7,628 nucleotides of DNA from Prolixibacteraceae bacterium UBA6162 (GTDB lineage: Bacteria > Bacteroidota > Bacteroidia > Bacteroidales > Prolixibacteraceae), in the NCBI GenBank assembly GCA_002428215.1, contig DIUI01000073.1:1-7628 (forward strand). The letters are read 5' to 3'. Below are positions 1 to 6,769 of this stretch, piece by piece; position 1 is the stretch's first letter, and every line of letters starts with the position of its first letter. A program made the position numbers and the translations under genes. Below the pieces are notes generated by a model. It worked only from the letters and a program-made list of their open reading frames with translations. It made no database searches and was not told the DNA's origin.

Positions 1-310
1 CTGCCAACCAGTATGCATCGAATTTCCCATTGCCGTTGTTATCGTTGTAGGTATCTCCCTTTTTGGGCTCATACTTTGCGTTGCCGTCAACGTCGTTCCA
101 GGTATCTTCAATCACCGGTGTAATAGAAAGGGCTGAAAAGCCTGCCATAATTCTTCCGGGCTCACTGGTTTTGATGGTAAGGTCAACATGGTATCCCGGG
201 TGCCGGTCGCGGACTCTATAGCTGGCGAGCAGCATAAACAAAAGCACGATGGCGGCAATAACTACAGCGATTCTAACGGCAATCTTCTTTAAACGTGTAC
301 TGGTTTTCAT
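1..310 (-). CDS. Neutral/alkaline ceramidase-like protein, N-terminal part (runs off the left edge)
   Basis: Only the first 103 codons are present. The protein opens with a basic stretch (KTSTRLKK) and one hydrophobic segment at about residues 11-30, a signal anchor or uncleaved signal peptide, so the enzyme should face the periplasm or outside. Residues 56-66 (AGFSALSITPV) match the start of the neutral/alkaline non-lysosomal ceramidase N-terminal domain, whose members begin with a similar G-x-x-x-x-x-ITP segment. Two Asp/Asn/Gly-rich loops follow (D73-VDGNAKYE and D90-NNGNGKFD), resembling calcium-binding loops; related bacterial proteins carry this kind of insert here. Family members hydrolyse the amide bond of ceramide using zinc, but the catalytic part lies outside the window, so activity is not shown. 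An in-frame ATG two codons upstream (at 316) is an equally possible start. It follows the M20 dipeptidase gene by 32-38 bases on the same strand, suggesting co-transcription. Confidence 0.68.
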   Translation of the reverse strand, partial: MKTSTRLKKIAVRIAVVIAAIVLLFMLLASYRVRDRHPGYHVDLTIKTSEPGRIMAGFSALSITPVIEDTWNDVDGNAKYEPKKGDTYNDNNGNGKFDAYWLA

Positions 311-348
311 GGGCATGTGTGGTTTATCAATTTCAGGCGAATTACTCC

Positions 349-1719
349 CTATTTCTGCAATTGCACAAAATAGTCGTAAAACCTGGGGATGGTCCGAATG
401 CCATTAAAAAACTGATCGAGGGGATAGTTTTCATTGGGCGAATGGATGGCATCCGATTCCAGACCAAATCCCATCAGCACCGATTTGGTATTCAGAATCT
501 GTTCAAAGGTTGAAATTATGGGAATGCTTCCTCCTGATCTGACAGGAACAGGTCGTTTTCCATATACATCCTGGTATGCTTTTTCTGCTGCCTGGTATGC
601 AGGAAGGTCGATTGGACATACATATCCCTGTCCGCCGTGCAAATAGCTGACTTCAACCTTTACCGATTTAGGCGCAATTGCCCGGAAATAATCCGCAAAT
701 AATGATTCAATTTTTTTGTGGTTCTGATTGGGAACCAAACGGGTGGAGATTTTAGCATAGGCTTTTGAGGGCAGAACCGTCTTAGCCCCTTCTCCTGTAT
801 ATCCTCCCCAGATTCCACATACGTCGAACGAAGGTCTGATTCCGGTGCGCTCCATGGTGGAGTATCCTATCTCCCCCGCCAGTTCATCGACCTGGATGGC
901 CGCTTTGTACTTTTCTTCGCTAAAGGGGGCTTTTGCCAACAAAGCGCGTTCTTCAGGTGATACCTCTAAAACGTCATCATAAAATCCTGGAATGGTTATT
1001 TTTCCAGCATCATCGACCATTTGGGCAATCAGTTTGCTGAGTACGTTGATGGGATTGGCCACAGCACCGCCAAAAAGTCCGGAGTGCAAATCCCGTGATG
1101 GACCAGTTATCTCAACCTGCCAGTAGGCAAGGCCTCTAAGTCCGGTAGTAATGCTGGGTATATCAGGGGCAATCATCGATGTGTCTGACACCAGTATTAT
1201 GTCGGCTTTTAACATCTCTTTGTTGGCTTCACACCAGGCACCCAAATTGGGCGATCCAATCTCTTCTTCCCCTTCAATCATAAATTTTACATTACAGGGT
1301 AGGGTATTGGTTTTAACCATCAATTCGAAAGCTTTGGCGTGCATCATGCTCTGACCTTTATCGTCGTCGGCACCACGGGCAAATATTTTCCCATCTCTGA
1401 TTACGGGTTCAAAAGGTGGGGTAATCCATTTTTCGATCGGATCGACAGGCATAACGTCCATATGTCCATAGACCAAAACAGTGGGCAATTGGGGGTCTAT
1501 AATCTTTTCTCCATAAGTAACCGGATTGCCCGCAGTTTCATATATACCGGCTTTGTCGGCTCCGGCATCGAGCAGCAACTGCTTCCAATACTCAGCGGCC
1601 CGGTACATGTCGGGTTTATGGTCCTTAATTGAGCTAATTGATGGAATGCTGATCAGGCCAAATAATTCTTTTAGGAATCGATCTTTATGCTCCTGAATGT
1701 ACTTGTCGATATGGTTCAT
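349..1719 (-). CDS. M20 family metallo-dipeptidase (CNDP/carnosinase-like)
   Basis: A complete 456-residue zinc peptidase of the M20 family, CNDP/DUG1-like branch, which cleaves dipeptides in the cytoplasm; no signal peptide is seen. All expected metal and catalytic positions are present by comparison with the known pattern: H86 in YGHMDV with D88 behind it, bridging D119 in ARGADDDKG, catalytic E152 and ligand E153 in EGEEEIGS, D179 in VSDTSM, and H436 in AIHSPNE. H212 in RDLHSGLFGG sits at the start of the inserted lid/dimerisation domain (about 205-330) and in this family reaches into the partner subunit's active site. Length is normal for the family. The start is supported by the N-terminal helix that begins family members and by a candidate promoter just upstream. 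The exact dipeptide preference cannot be read from sequence. The ceramidase-like gene follows closely and may share its transcript. Confidence 0.95.
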   Translation of the reverse strand: MNHIDKYIQEHKDRFLKELFGLISIPSISSIKDHKPDMYRAAEYWKQLLLDAGADKAGIYETAGNPVTYGEKIIDPQLPTVLVYGHMDVMPVDPIEKWITPPFEPVIRDGKIFARGADDDKGQSMMHAKAFELMVKTNTLPCNVKFMIEGEEEIGSPNLGAWCEANKEMLKADIILVSDTSMIAPDIPSITTGLRGLAYWQVEITGPSRDLHSGLFGGAVANPINVLSKLIAQMVDDAGKITIPGFYDDVLEVSPEERALLAKAPFSEEKYKAAIQVDELAGEIGYSTMERTGIRPSFDVCGIWGGYTGEGAKTVLPSKAYAKISTRLVPNQNHKKIESLFADYFRAIAPKSVKVEVSYLHGGQGYVCPIDLPAYQAAEKAYQDVYGKRPVPVRSGGSIPIISTFEQILNTKSVLMGFGLESDAIHSPNENYPLDQFFNGIRTIPRFYDYFVQLQK

Positions 1720-1754
1720 AGCAGTCTGATTAAAAAGTGAATGAAATAGATGGC

Positions 1755-1784
1755 TGAAAATACGCTTTTTTTGCGGGCTACAAA
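1755..1784 (-). promoter_or_regulatory. Candidate Bacteroidota promoter for the dipeptidase gene
   Basis: On the minus strand, TTTG (1784-1781) is followed after 18 bases by TATTTTCA (1762-1755). This resembles the Bacteroidota -33 TTTG / -7 TAnnTTTG pattern with the final G of the -7 box replaced. Transcription would begin near 1748, leaving a leader of about 30 bases. The terminator immediately upstream makes a separate promoter here likely. The call rests on motif matching only. Confidence 0.4.
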
Positions 1785-1816
1785 AGGACGTCTGTCATAT
1801 TCCGGCCGTTGAATAC

Positions 1817-1849
1817 AAAAAGAGGCTGCCCTTAAAAGACAGCCTCTTT
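1817..1849 (-). terminator. Intrinsic terminator of the TPR lipoprotein gene
   Basis: A perfect 10-bp inverted repeat, AAAGAGGCTG (1819-1828) and CAGCCTCTTT (1840-1849), encloses an 11-base loop. Read on the minus strand the stem ends in CTCTTTTTG, giving a run of five T. It starts 24 bases past the stop codon of the lipoprotein gene. On the plus strand it ends in CTCTTTAT, a weaker tract, so the minus-strand role fits best. It separates the lipoprotein gene from the dipeptidase gene. Confidence 0.88.
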
Positions 1850-1872
1850 ATATAGAATATTTAGCATTTTGC

Positions 1873-3624
1873 TTAGTCGACCAATGCCCTGAATTGTGGG
1901 TTGCTGAAGTATTTGGCAAACTCCATATCGGTTTTTGCTTTTTCCTTCATGGCAGGATTGTATTCGATAGCTTTCTTCAATCCTTCGAACAATTGGTTGT
2001 CTTTTGCTGTACGAGCTCCAATAACTGCCAGCAAATATTCTTTCATGAAGCAGTTCGGGCGTGTGCAGTTTTCGAGGTCACGGGTTGCACCGTTGTTGTC
2101 GCCGGTCATGATTTTTGCCAGTGCGGTATTGGGGTTCGAGAAGTTACGGAAGTATTGATTTGCACGGGCATATTCGCCTTTCATGATGCTAACAATACCA
2201 AGGTTGTAATTAACGTCGTCGCCAGCACCTGATGCCGCTCCGAAGAGCTCTTCAGCACGCTGAACATTACCTTCTCTGAGGGCAACAGCACCAAGGTTGT
2301 TCTTGATAATAGGCTCATCGTTTTTGAGACGCTCAGCTTTTTCGAACAGTGGTTTGGCATCTGCATATTTCATTTGTCCTACCAATACAAAACCGGCATT
2401 GTTGGGACCTCTCCAGTCGTTAGGATAAACGGTCTGGAATGCATTGTAAATTTTGAGTTTGCTGTCGGCATCTTCTACAAGGGTTGCAGCGTAGAGCAAT
2501 TCTGCCGGATTTAGTGCAGAAGGGTTGGAGTTGGCAAGGGCCAGAATCTCTTCGTCGGTCTTTCCAATGAGATCAACACTGGTAAGCAGTTTTGCACGAC
2601 GCAGCTGTGGCAGAATATCGTCGGCGATCTGAGTAAAGGCAGAAGCGAGGTTTCTGATTTCGCGCTCTCTTACTTCAGGATCTGTATACATCGATAAAAC
2701 ACGCAGAATTAATTCTTTGTCCTGGATGTTTGAAGCTTCCAGTTTTTCTCTGAAACCATCCCAGTCTTCCGGAGTATAGCGGGTGCGAAGATTTACATCA
2801 ATCCCTGCTTTTTTCAGTTCGCTCTCGAGGAAGGTTGATGAGGTGCGCTCGCGTTGGGCAGACAGGCGGGTGTTGAGATCAAGAGCTCCGTCGGGAGAAG
2901 CATAAGCTGATACTTCTACCCCTTTAAGATCTTTTCTGTCGTCTTCGTTGGCTGCTTTGGTATAGGCCAAAAGGGCCTGCACGTCCTGGGCAGTTGTTTC
3001 GGTACGACGCACTTCAGCGCGGTTGATCAGATAATAGATGTCGGCAAGCATTTCGTCGGGAACTATCCTCTGAAACGGGTCGATGTTTGGATCGTATTTG
3101 CCAGTATTGTTGGCTTCGCGACGAACACCCAGAATGGCTTTGGGGAAGTTTGCCACCATTGTACTTGTTGCAAGCACTCCTTTGCTTACAACCACCGGAT
3201 TGAAATCGAGGCTTTTTGATTTAGTACTGGCCGTCATTCTGATTTCAAGTTCCGACAGACGCATTGCCTCAGAATAGTTGGTGGCATCTTTGTAAGTAAT
3301 GTTTCCTCCGCCTGCGAGGGTAATTACACGGTTGTTACCCTGAACCTTCTCTCCCTGAACAGTAACCGGAGTATAGGCAGTTTCGCCACCGGCATATTTG
3401 AGTACCGGGGTGGCAGTAAGGGTAGCCCTCTTGTTGAAATATTTGGGCGGAAACCGGCCATCGATCGATACCTCAACCTTGCCGGCATGTGCTTCCAAAA
3501 CCTCAGGAGTTACCCTGTACTGGATTTTGTCGGCATTTTTCTTCATTTTTTGCAGACCGGCACATCCTGAAAGCAGGAAAACAGCCAAGGCCAACAAAGT
3601 TAATGTCCTCAATTTTCTCATCAT
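1873..3624 (-). CDS. TPR-containing lipoprotein with an OmpA-like middle segment, function unknown
   Basis: A complete 583-residue predicted lipoprotein. The signal peptide (residues 1-20) ends in the lipobox LSG-C21. The residues after the cysteine (AGLQKMKK) are basic rather than acidic, so the surface-export signal known from some Bacteroidetes lipoproteins is not evident, and a periplasm-facing anchor is more likely (inference). Residues about 35-170 look beta-rich and resemble no enzyme I recognise. Residues about 236-300 carry a segment like the OmpA C-terminal fold: a strand, then AYASPDG, N261 and LSAQRERT, echoing the family's NxxLSxxRA helix. Residues about 380-510 contain TPR-type helical pairs, for example NNAGFVLVGQMKYADAKPLF and NNLGAVALREGNVQRAEELF. 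C520 and C525 could form a disulfide. TPR modules usually hold partner proteins, and an OmpA-like fold may touch peptidoglycan, so an envelope assembly role is plausible but unproven. I recall similar proteins in Bacteroidales, annotated only as TPR proteins. It is flanked by its own candidate promoter and terminator, so probably monocistronic. Confidence 0.85.
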   Translation of the reverse strand: MMRKLRTLTLLALAVFLLSGCAGLQKMKKNADKIQYRVTPEVLEAHAGKVEVSIDGRFPPKYFNKRATLTATPVLKYAGGETAYTPVTVQGEKVQGNNRVITLAGGGNITYKDATNYSEAMRLSELEIRMTASTKSKSLDFNPVVVSKGVLATSTMVANFPKAILGVRREANNTGKYDPNIDPFQRIVPDEMLADIYYLINRAEVRRTETTAQDVQALLAYTKAANEDDRKDLKGVEVSAYASPDGALDLNTRLSAQRERTSSTFLESELKKAGIDVNLRTRYTPEDWDGFREKLEASNIQDKELILRVLSMYTDPEVREREIRNLASAFTQIADDILPQLRRAKLLTSVDLIGKTDEEILALANSNPSALNPAELLYAATLVEDADSKLKIYNAFQTVYPNDWRGPNNAGFVLVGQMKYADAKPLFEKAERLKNDEPIIKNNLGAVALREGNVQRAEELFGAASGAGDDVNYNLGIVSIMKGEYARANQYFRNFSNPNTALAKIMTGDNNGATRDLENCTRPNCFMKEYLLAVIGARTAKDNQLFEGLKKAIEYNPAMKEKAKTDMEFAKYFSNPQFRALVD

Positions 3625-3672
3625 AGCGTTCTCAATTAAGTATTATGAATTTTAAATAATTTTCATTGGACA

Positions 3673-3680
3673 CAAAAATA
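3673..3680 (-). promoter_or_regulatory. Candidate -7 box for the TPR lipoprotein gene
   Basis: The minus strand reads TATTTTTG, an exact match to the Bacteroidota -7 consensus TAnnTTTG, about 49 bases before the start codon. No clear TTTG -33 element lies at the usual distance. Instead the upstream DNA holds the symmetric A/T tract TTTTTTAAAAAA (3687-3698), which could bend the DNA. The region is A/T-rich, so chance matches are possible. Confidence 0.4.
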
Positions 3681-3720
3681 TAAACCTTTTTTAAAAAACC
3701 TTAAAAAATCGAATGGGTTG

Positions 3721-4368
3721 CTAAATAATTTTATGATGCACTCCATTGACATATACGGTGTTAAAAATAAGATCTTTAACTGTTTCGTAATCGTTGCTGT
3801 TTGCAACAAAATCAATGCCATTTGTGTCAATGATCAAAATTGGGAACCCAGATGTCTGCTTAAAATAGTCAAAATAACCTTTCTGGATCTTCTCAAGATA
3901 CTCCGGAGCTATTCCCTGTTCGTAGTCGCGACCTCTTTTTTGTATGTTTTTGAGCAGGTTATCTACATTTACATGCAGGTAAACATATAAATCGGGTTTG
4001 GGCAGTGATTCAAAGACAATGTTGAACAATCTCCGGAAAAGGCGGTACTCATCTTCTTGAAGAGTATTGCCGGCAAAAATTGCTGATTTTGAGAAATAGT
4101 AGTCTGAAATTAGTGTGTTTCTAAAAATATCCGGAAGCAGCACCTCTTTTTTAATCTGATTGTAACGGTCGGCCAGAAATGAGAGTTCCAGTGGAAAAGA
4201 GTACCGCTCCTGATCTGCATAAAATTTGGGCAAAAATGGATTGTCGGCAAACTGTTCCAGCACAAGACGGGTATTCAGATCCTTACTGAGCTTGCTGGCC
4301 AGCGTGGTTTTACCTGCACCTATATTCCCTTCTATGACCAGAAATCGTTTCTCCATTATCAACGGCAT
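3721..4368 (-). CDS. Deoxynucleoside kinase (dNK family)
   Basis: A complete 215-residue kinase of the deoxynucleoside kinase family, which phosphorylates deoxynucleosides in the cytoplasm for nucleotide salvage. The N-terminal P-loop is clear: GNIGAGKTT at residues 14-22. E38, at the end of strand 2 (LVLEQF), stands where the family has its catalytic/substrate glutamate. The region 53-95 (QERYSFPLELSFLADRYNQ, then ISDYYFSKS) lies where the substrate pocket forms; the usual E-R-S/D-R-S motif is replaced by SDYYFSKS, which I recall as common in Bacteroidota members. The arginine-rich lid is KRGRDYE (144-150). Which deoxynucleoside is preferred cannot be told. Some Bacteroidota kinases of this type are fused to FolK; this one stands alone. 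Either M1 or M5 could be the start, as both precede the first strand. It lies 55 bases after the prolyl oligopeptidase gene on the same strand with no strong terminator between them, so they may share a transcript. Confidence 0.9.
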   Translation of the reverse strand: MPLIMEKRFLVIEGNIGAGKTTLASKLSKDLNTRLVLEQFADNPFLPKFYADQERYSFPLELSFLADRYNQIKKEVLLPDIFRNTLISDYYFSKSAIFAGNTLQEDEYRLFRRLFNIVFESLPKPDLYVYLHVNVDNLLKNIQKRGRDYEQGIAPEYLEKIQKGYFDYFKQTSGFPILIIDTNGIDFVANSNDYETVKDLIFNTVYVNGVHHKII

Positions 4369-4376
4369 TTTAAGGT

Positions 4377-4391
4377 CTGCAAATTATGCAG
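4377..4391. repeat. Small inverted repeat between the oligopeptidase and kinase genes
   Basis: CTGCA, AATTA and TGCAG form a 5-bp stem with a 5-base loop in the 55-base gap, 8 bases upstream of the kinase start. It is too weak and lacks the T run needed for a terminator. It could mildly affect translation of the kinase, or be chance. Confidence 0.3.
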
Positions 4392-4423
4392 TTAAAACAC
4401 ATTGGTTTCAGCACCATTTTGTT

Positions 4424-6535
4424 CTATGGCTGAATTTTCAAACCCAGATGATACATGGTAAATGCCCATATATCGGTCTGCTCTTCGATTATTTTTGCTG
4501 TTGGCTTACCGGCTCCATGTCCTGCATCGGTGTCAATGCGTATCAGTACGGGCAGTTTGCCGGTATGTTGTTCCTGCAGGCGTGCTATGTATTTAAAGGA
4601 GTGTGCAGGCACCACCCGGTCGTCGTGGTCGGCTGTTGTTACCAAAGTGGCCGGATAGGCTTTTGCTTCAATGTTATGGTAGGGAGAATAGGTCATCAGA
4701 TAGTTAAACATTGCTTCGCTCTCTTCGCTTGTACCATAATCAGTTGCCCATGCCCAGCCTATGGTAAATTTGTGGTACCGCAGCATATCGAGCACTCCAA
4801 CTGCCGGAAGTGCAACTTTGAACAGATCGGGCCTCTGATTGGCTACAGCACCCACCAGCAAACCTCCGTTGGAACCTCCCTGAATGGCCAGTTTTTTAGT
4901 TGAGGTATATCCTTCGTTGATCAGGTACTCGGCAGCCGCGATAAAATCGTCAAAAACATTTTGTTTTTGCATTTTTGTCCCTGATTTATGCCAGGTTTCG
5001 CCAAATTCTCCTCCTCCGCGGATATTTGCGACGGCCAGAATGCCACCGCTCTCGACAAAAAAGAGTCGTGGTACCGAGAATCCGGGAGTCATACTAATAT
5101 TGAAACCTCCATAGCCATAGAGCAGGGTGGGGTTGCTTTTGTTGCGTGCAACTCCTTTTTTGTAGAAAAGAAACATGGGAACCCTGGTGCCATCTTTACT
5201 GGTGTACCAGACCTGATCGACCTGAAATTCATCAGGATTGAATTTAACCTCGGGACGATAAAACAGTTCCGAATTTCCAGTATTAAAGTCATAGCTGTAA
5301 ATCTCGCCAGGCGTGTTAAAGGATGAGAAGGAGAAAAAAGCCTCCGGATCGTCTTTGTCGCCCGACAGACCGCCAGTAGATCCAATTCCGGGTAGTTCGA
5401 TGGTGTAGGCAAAAGTACCGTCGTAGTGGTATACTTCTAAATGGTTGTAGGCATTTTTAAGGTAGTTGAGCACCAATTTCCCTCCGGCCAGAGTCGCCGA
5501 CGCCAGCACATGTTCTGATTCCGGAATCAATTCGATCCAGTCGGCTTCAGCTGGTTTTTTGGTGTCAATTTTAAGCATCCTGTACTTCGGAGCTTTATAA
5601 TTGGTTAACACCACCAATTCGTCGCCTATGTTGTCGATTACATTGAAATTGGCTTCAAAAGTCTCCTTAACGGTTATAAACTGTTGGTTGCGTTGTGTTA
5701 GATCCATGAACGCCAGAGAGTTGCCTGAGGTGCTCTCGCTGCGCGAAAGCAAGAGGAATCTCCTGTCGTCGGTAATTCCAGCCCTGAATAATCGTTTTGG
5801 ATGCTCCGGTTCGCGGTAGATGACAGGGTCGTTGTTGGGATCCGTACCCAATTTGTGGTACTTTACCAAATGGTATTCGTTGCTGCCTGAAAGTTCGCTG
5901 CCACTTGAAGGCTTTTCGTAGGCACTGTAGTAAAATCCATTGTCGTACCATGCAGTTCCCGAAAACTTAACCCACTGTATAACATCCGGAAGCAGTTCAC
6001 GGGTTGCAATATCCATTACATAGATCTCGTTCCAGTCGGACCCCGACCGTGAAATTCTGTAAATAAGGTATTGCCCATCGGGCGTAATTTCGATGCCTGA
6101 CAGCGAAACTGTTCCATCGGCCGATAAAAGATTGGGGTCCAGCAATACCTGCTCTTCACCCCGAGCGCTATCAGACATATACAATACGCTCTGATTCTGA
6201 AGGCCGTTGTTGCGATAGAAAAAATAGGTTCCGGCTATTTTAAAAGGTGTCCCAAGTCGCGGGTAGTCCATAAGCTCAGTTAACCTCGACTGGATAAATT
6301 CCCTTCCTGGAAGTTGGTTTAAATATCCGAATGTGAGTTCATTCTGTTCTTTAACCCAGGCGGCAGTCTCTTCCGAATTGTCGTCTTCGAGCCAGCGGTA
6401 GGGATCCTCCACATTTACTCCAAAGTAGTTGTCTGTAACCACTTCCTTTCGGGTTTGAGGATAGTTCATAACGGTTGTTTTTACACATGCTGAAAAGGCT
6501 ATTGTCAGCACCAGGGCAACGTATAAAATTTTCAT
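4424..6535 (-). CDS. Prolyl oligopeptidase family serine peptidase (S9A), predicted lipoprotein
   Basis: A complete 703-residue S9A prolyl oligopeptidase, which cleaves short peptides after proline. The N-terminal part (about 25-440, starting with the family motif DPYRWLED at 44-51) is the seven-bladed propeller that gates the active site; the C-terminal part (about 455-700) is the alpha/beta-hydrolase domain. The catalytic triad is S555 in GGSNGG, D638 in ADHDDRVVP and H673 in AGHGAGKPT. Supporting residues also match pig prolyl oligopeptidase: Y473 in LYGYGGF and N556 for the oxyanion hole, W596 in AWATDYG for stacking on proline, and R640. The typical enzyme is cytosolic, but this one begins with a short signal peptide ending in FSA-C17, a plausible lipobox, so it is probably anchored in the envelope and acts on imported or external peptides. 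The residues after the cysteine (VKTTV) lack an acidic surface-export signal. The kinase gene follows 55 bases downstream. Confidence 0.95.
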   Translation of the reverse strand: MKILYVALVLTIAFSACVKTTVMNYPQTRKEVVTDNYFGVNVEDPYRWLEDDNSEETAAWVKEQNELTFGYLNQLPGREFIQSRLTELMDYPRLGTPFKIAGTYFFYRNNGLQNQSVLYMSDSARGEEQVLLDPNLLSADGTVSLSGIEITPDGQYLIYRISRSGSDWNEIYVMDIATRELLPDVIQWVKFSGTAWYDNGFYYSAYEKPSSGSELSGSNEYHLVKYHKLGTDPNNDPVIYREPEHPKRLFRAGITDDRRFLLLSRSESTSGNSLAFMDLTQRNQQFITVKETFEANFNVIDNIGDELVVLTNYKAPKYRMLKIDTKKPAEADWIELIPESEHVLASATLAGGKLVLNYLKNAYNHLEVYHYDGTFAYTIELPGIGSTGGLSGDKDDPEAFFSFSSFNTPGEIYSYDFNTGNSELFYRPEVKFNPDEFQVDQVWYTSKDGTRVPMFLFYKKGVARNKSNPTLLYGYGGFNISMTPGFSVPRLFFVESGGILAVANIRGGGEFGETWHKSGTKMQKQNVFDDFIAAAEYLINEGYTSTKKLAIQGGSNGGLLVGAVANQRPDLFKVALPAVGVLDMLRYHKFTIGWAWATDYGTSEESEAMFNYLMTYSPYHNIEAKAYPATLVTTADHDDRVVPAHSFKYIARLQEQHTGKLPVLIRIDTDAGHGAGKPTAKIIEEQTDIWAFTMYHLGLKIQP

Positions 6536-6572
6536 AGGTTTAAGTATTTGGAATTTTCGATGAGTCGGATCG

Positions 6573-6580
6573 CAAAATTA
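6573..6580 (-). promoter_or_regulatory. Candidate -7 box for the prolyl oligopeptidase gene
   Basis: The minus strand reads TAATTTTG, an exact fit to TAnnTTTG, 37 bases before the oligopeptidase start codon. This would give a leader of roughly 30 bases. No good TTTG -33 element is visible about 20 bases further upstream. The transcript would probably also carry the kinase gene. Confidence 0.45.
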
Positions 6581-6616
6581 CATTTATTTTTTAACCCTTC
6601 TGCTTTCCCTGTTGCC

Positions 6617-6638
6617 AGGTTCAATATTTATTGAGCCT
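6617..6638. repeat. Hairpin-forming inverted repeat in the 6536-6769 gap
   Basis: AGGTTCAAT (6617-6625) pairs with ATTGAGCCT (6630-6638) across the 4-base loop ATTT. All nine pairs form in plus-strand RNA, one of them G-U; on the minus strand that position is a C-A mismatch. No T run follows on either strand, so it does not look like an intrinsic terminator. It lies in a 234-base gap without a convincing gene. Confidence 0.4.
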
Positions 6639-6651
6639 TATCCATCTGAAG

Positions 6652-6667
6652 TCAAACTTATGTTTGA
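6652..6667. repeat. Second small inverted repeat in the 6536-6769 gap
   Basis: TCAAAC (6652-6657) and GTTTGA (6662-6667) are perfect inverted copies around the loop TTAT, 13 bases beyond the preceding hairpin. It could be a small operator-like site or part of a structured RNA. No T run follows. The rest of the gap (about 6670-6769) holds only short G/C-rich complementary runs such as GGGA/TCCC near 6704-6714, and nothing I can name. Confidence 0.35.
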
Positions 6668-6769
6668 ATGTAAGAGGGTTGTGGTTGGATATCTTCTCTG
6701 CAAGGGACTTTCCCCTAGAAGGGTTGACATGCTTTTACACCGTGGAAGGTTATGTAAATTGCGAAAGGT

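Noticed and set aside
1339..1632. A 97-residue open frame antisense to the dipeptidase gene.
   Set aside because: The dipeptidase frame carries all its metal ligands across this region; the antisense frame has no start signal or recognisable motif.
3687..3698. The symmetric tract TTTTTTAAAAAA with AAGG-type flanks, considered as a terminator for the kinase gene.
   Set aside because: The stem would be A/T only and the flanking AACC and CCTT do not pair, so it cannot form a stable terminator hairpin; it is more likely A/T-rich promoter DNA.
4226..4903. A 225-residue open frame on the plus strand spanning the kinase start and the end of the oligopeptidase gene.
   Set aside because: It lies opposite two well-supported genes, is rich in Cys and His in no domain-like pattern, and crosses their boundary; it is a shadow of their codon use.
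5667..5951. Alternative minus-strand frame inside the oligopeptidase gene.
   Set aside because: The main frame is intact through the whole propeller, so there is no frameshift to explain, and the alternative product resembles nothing.
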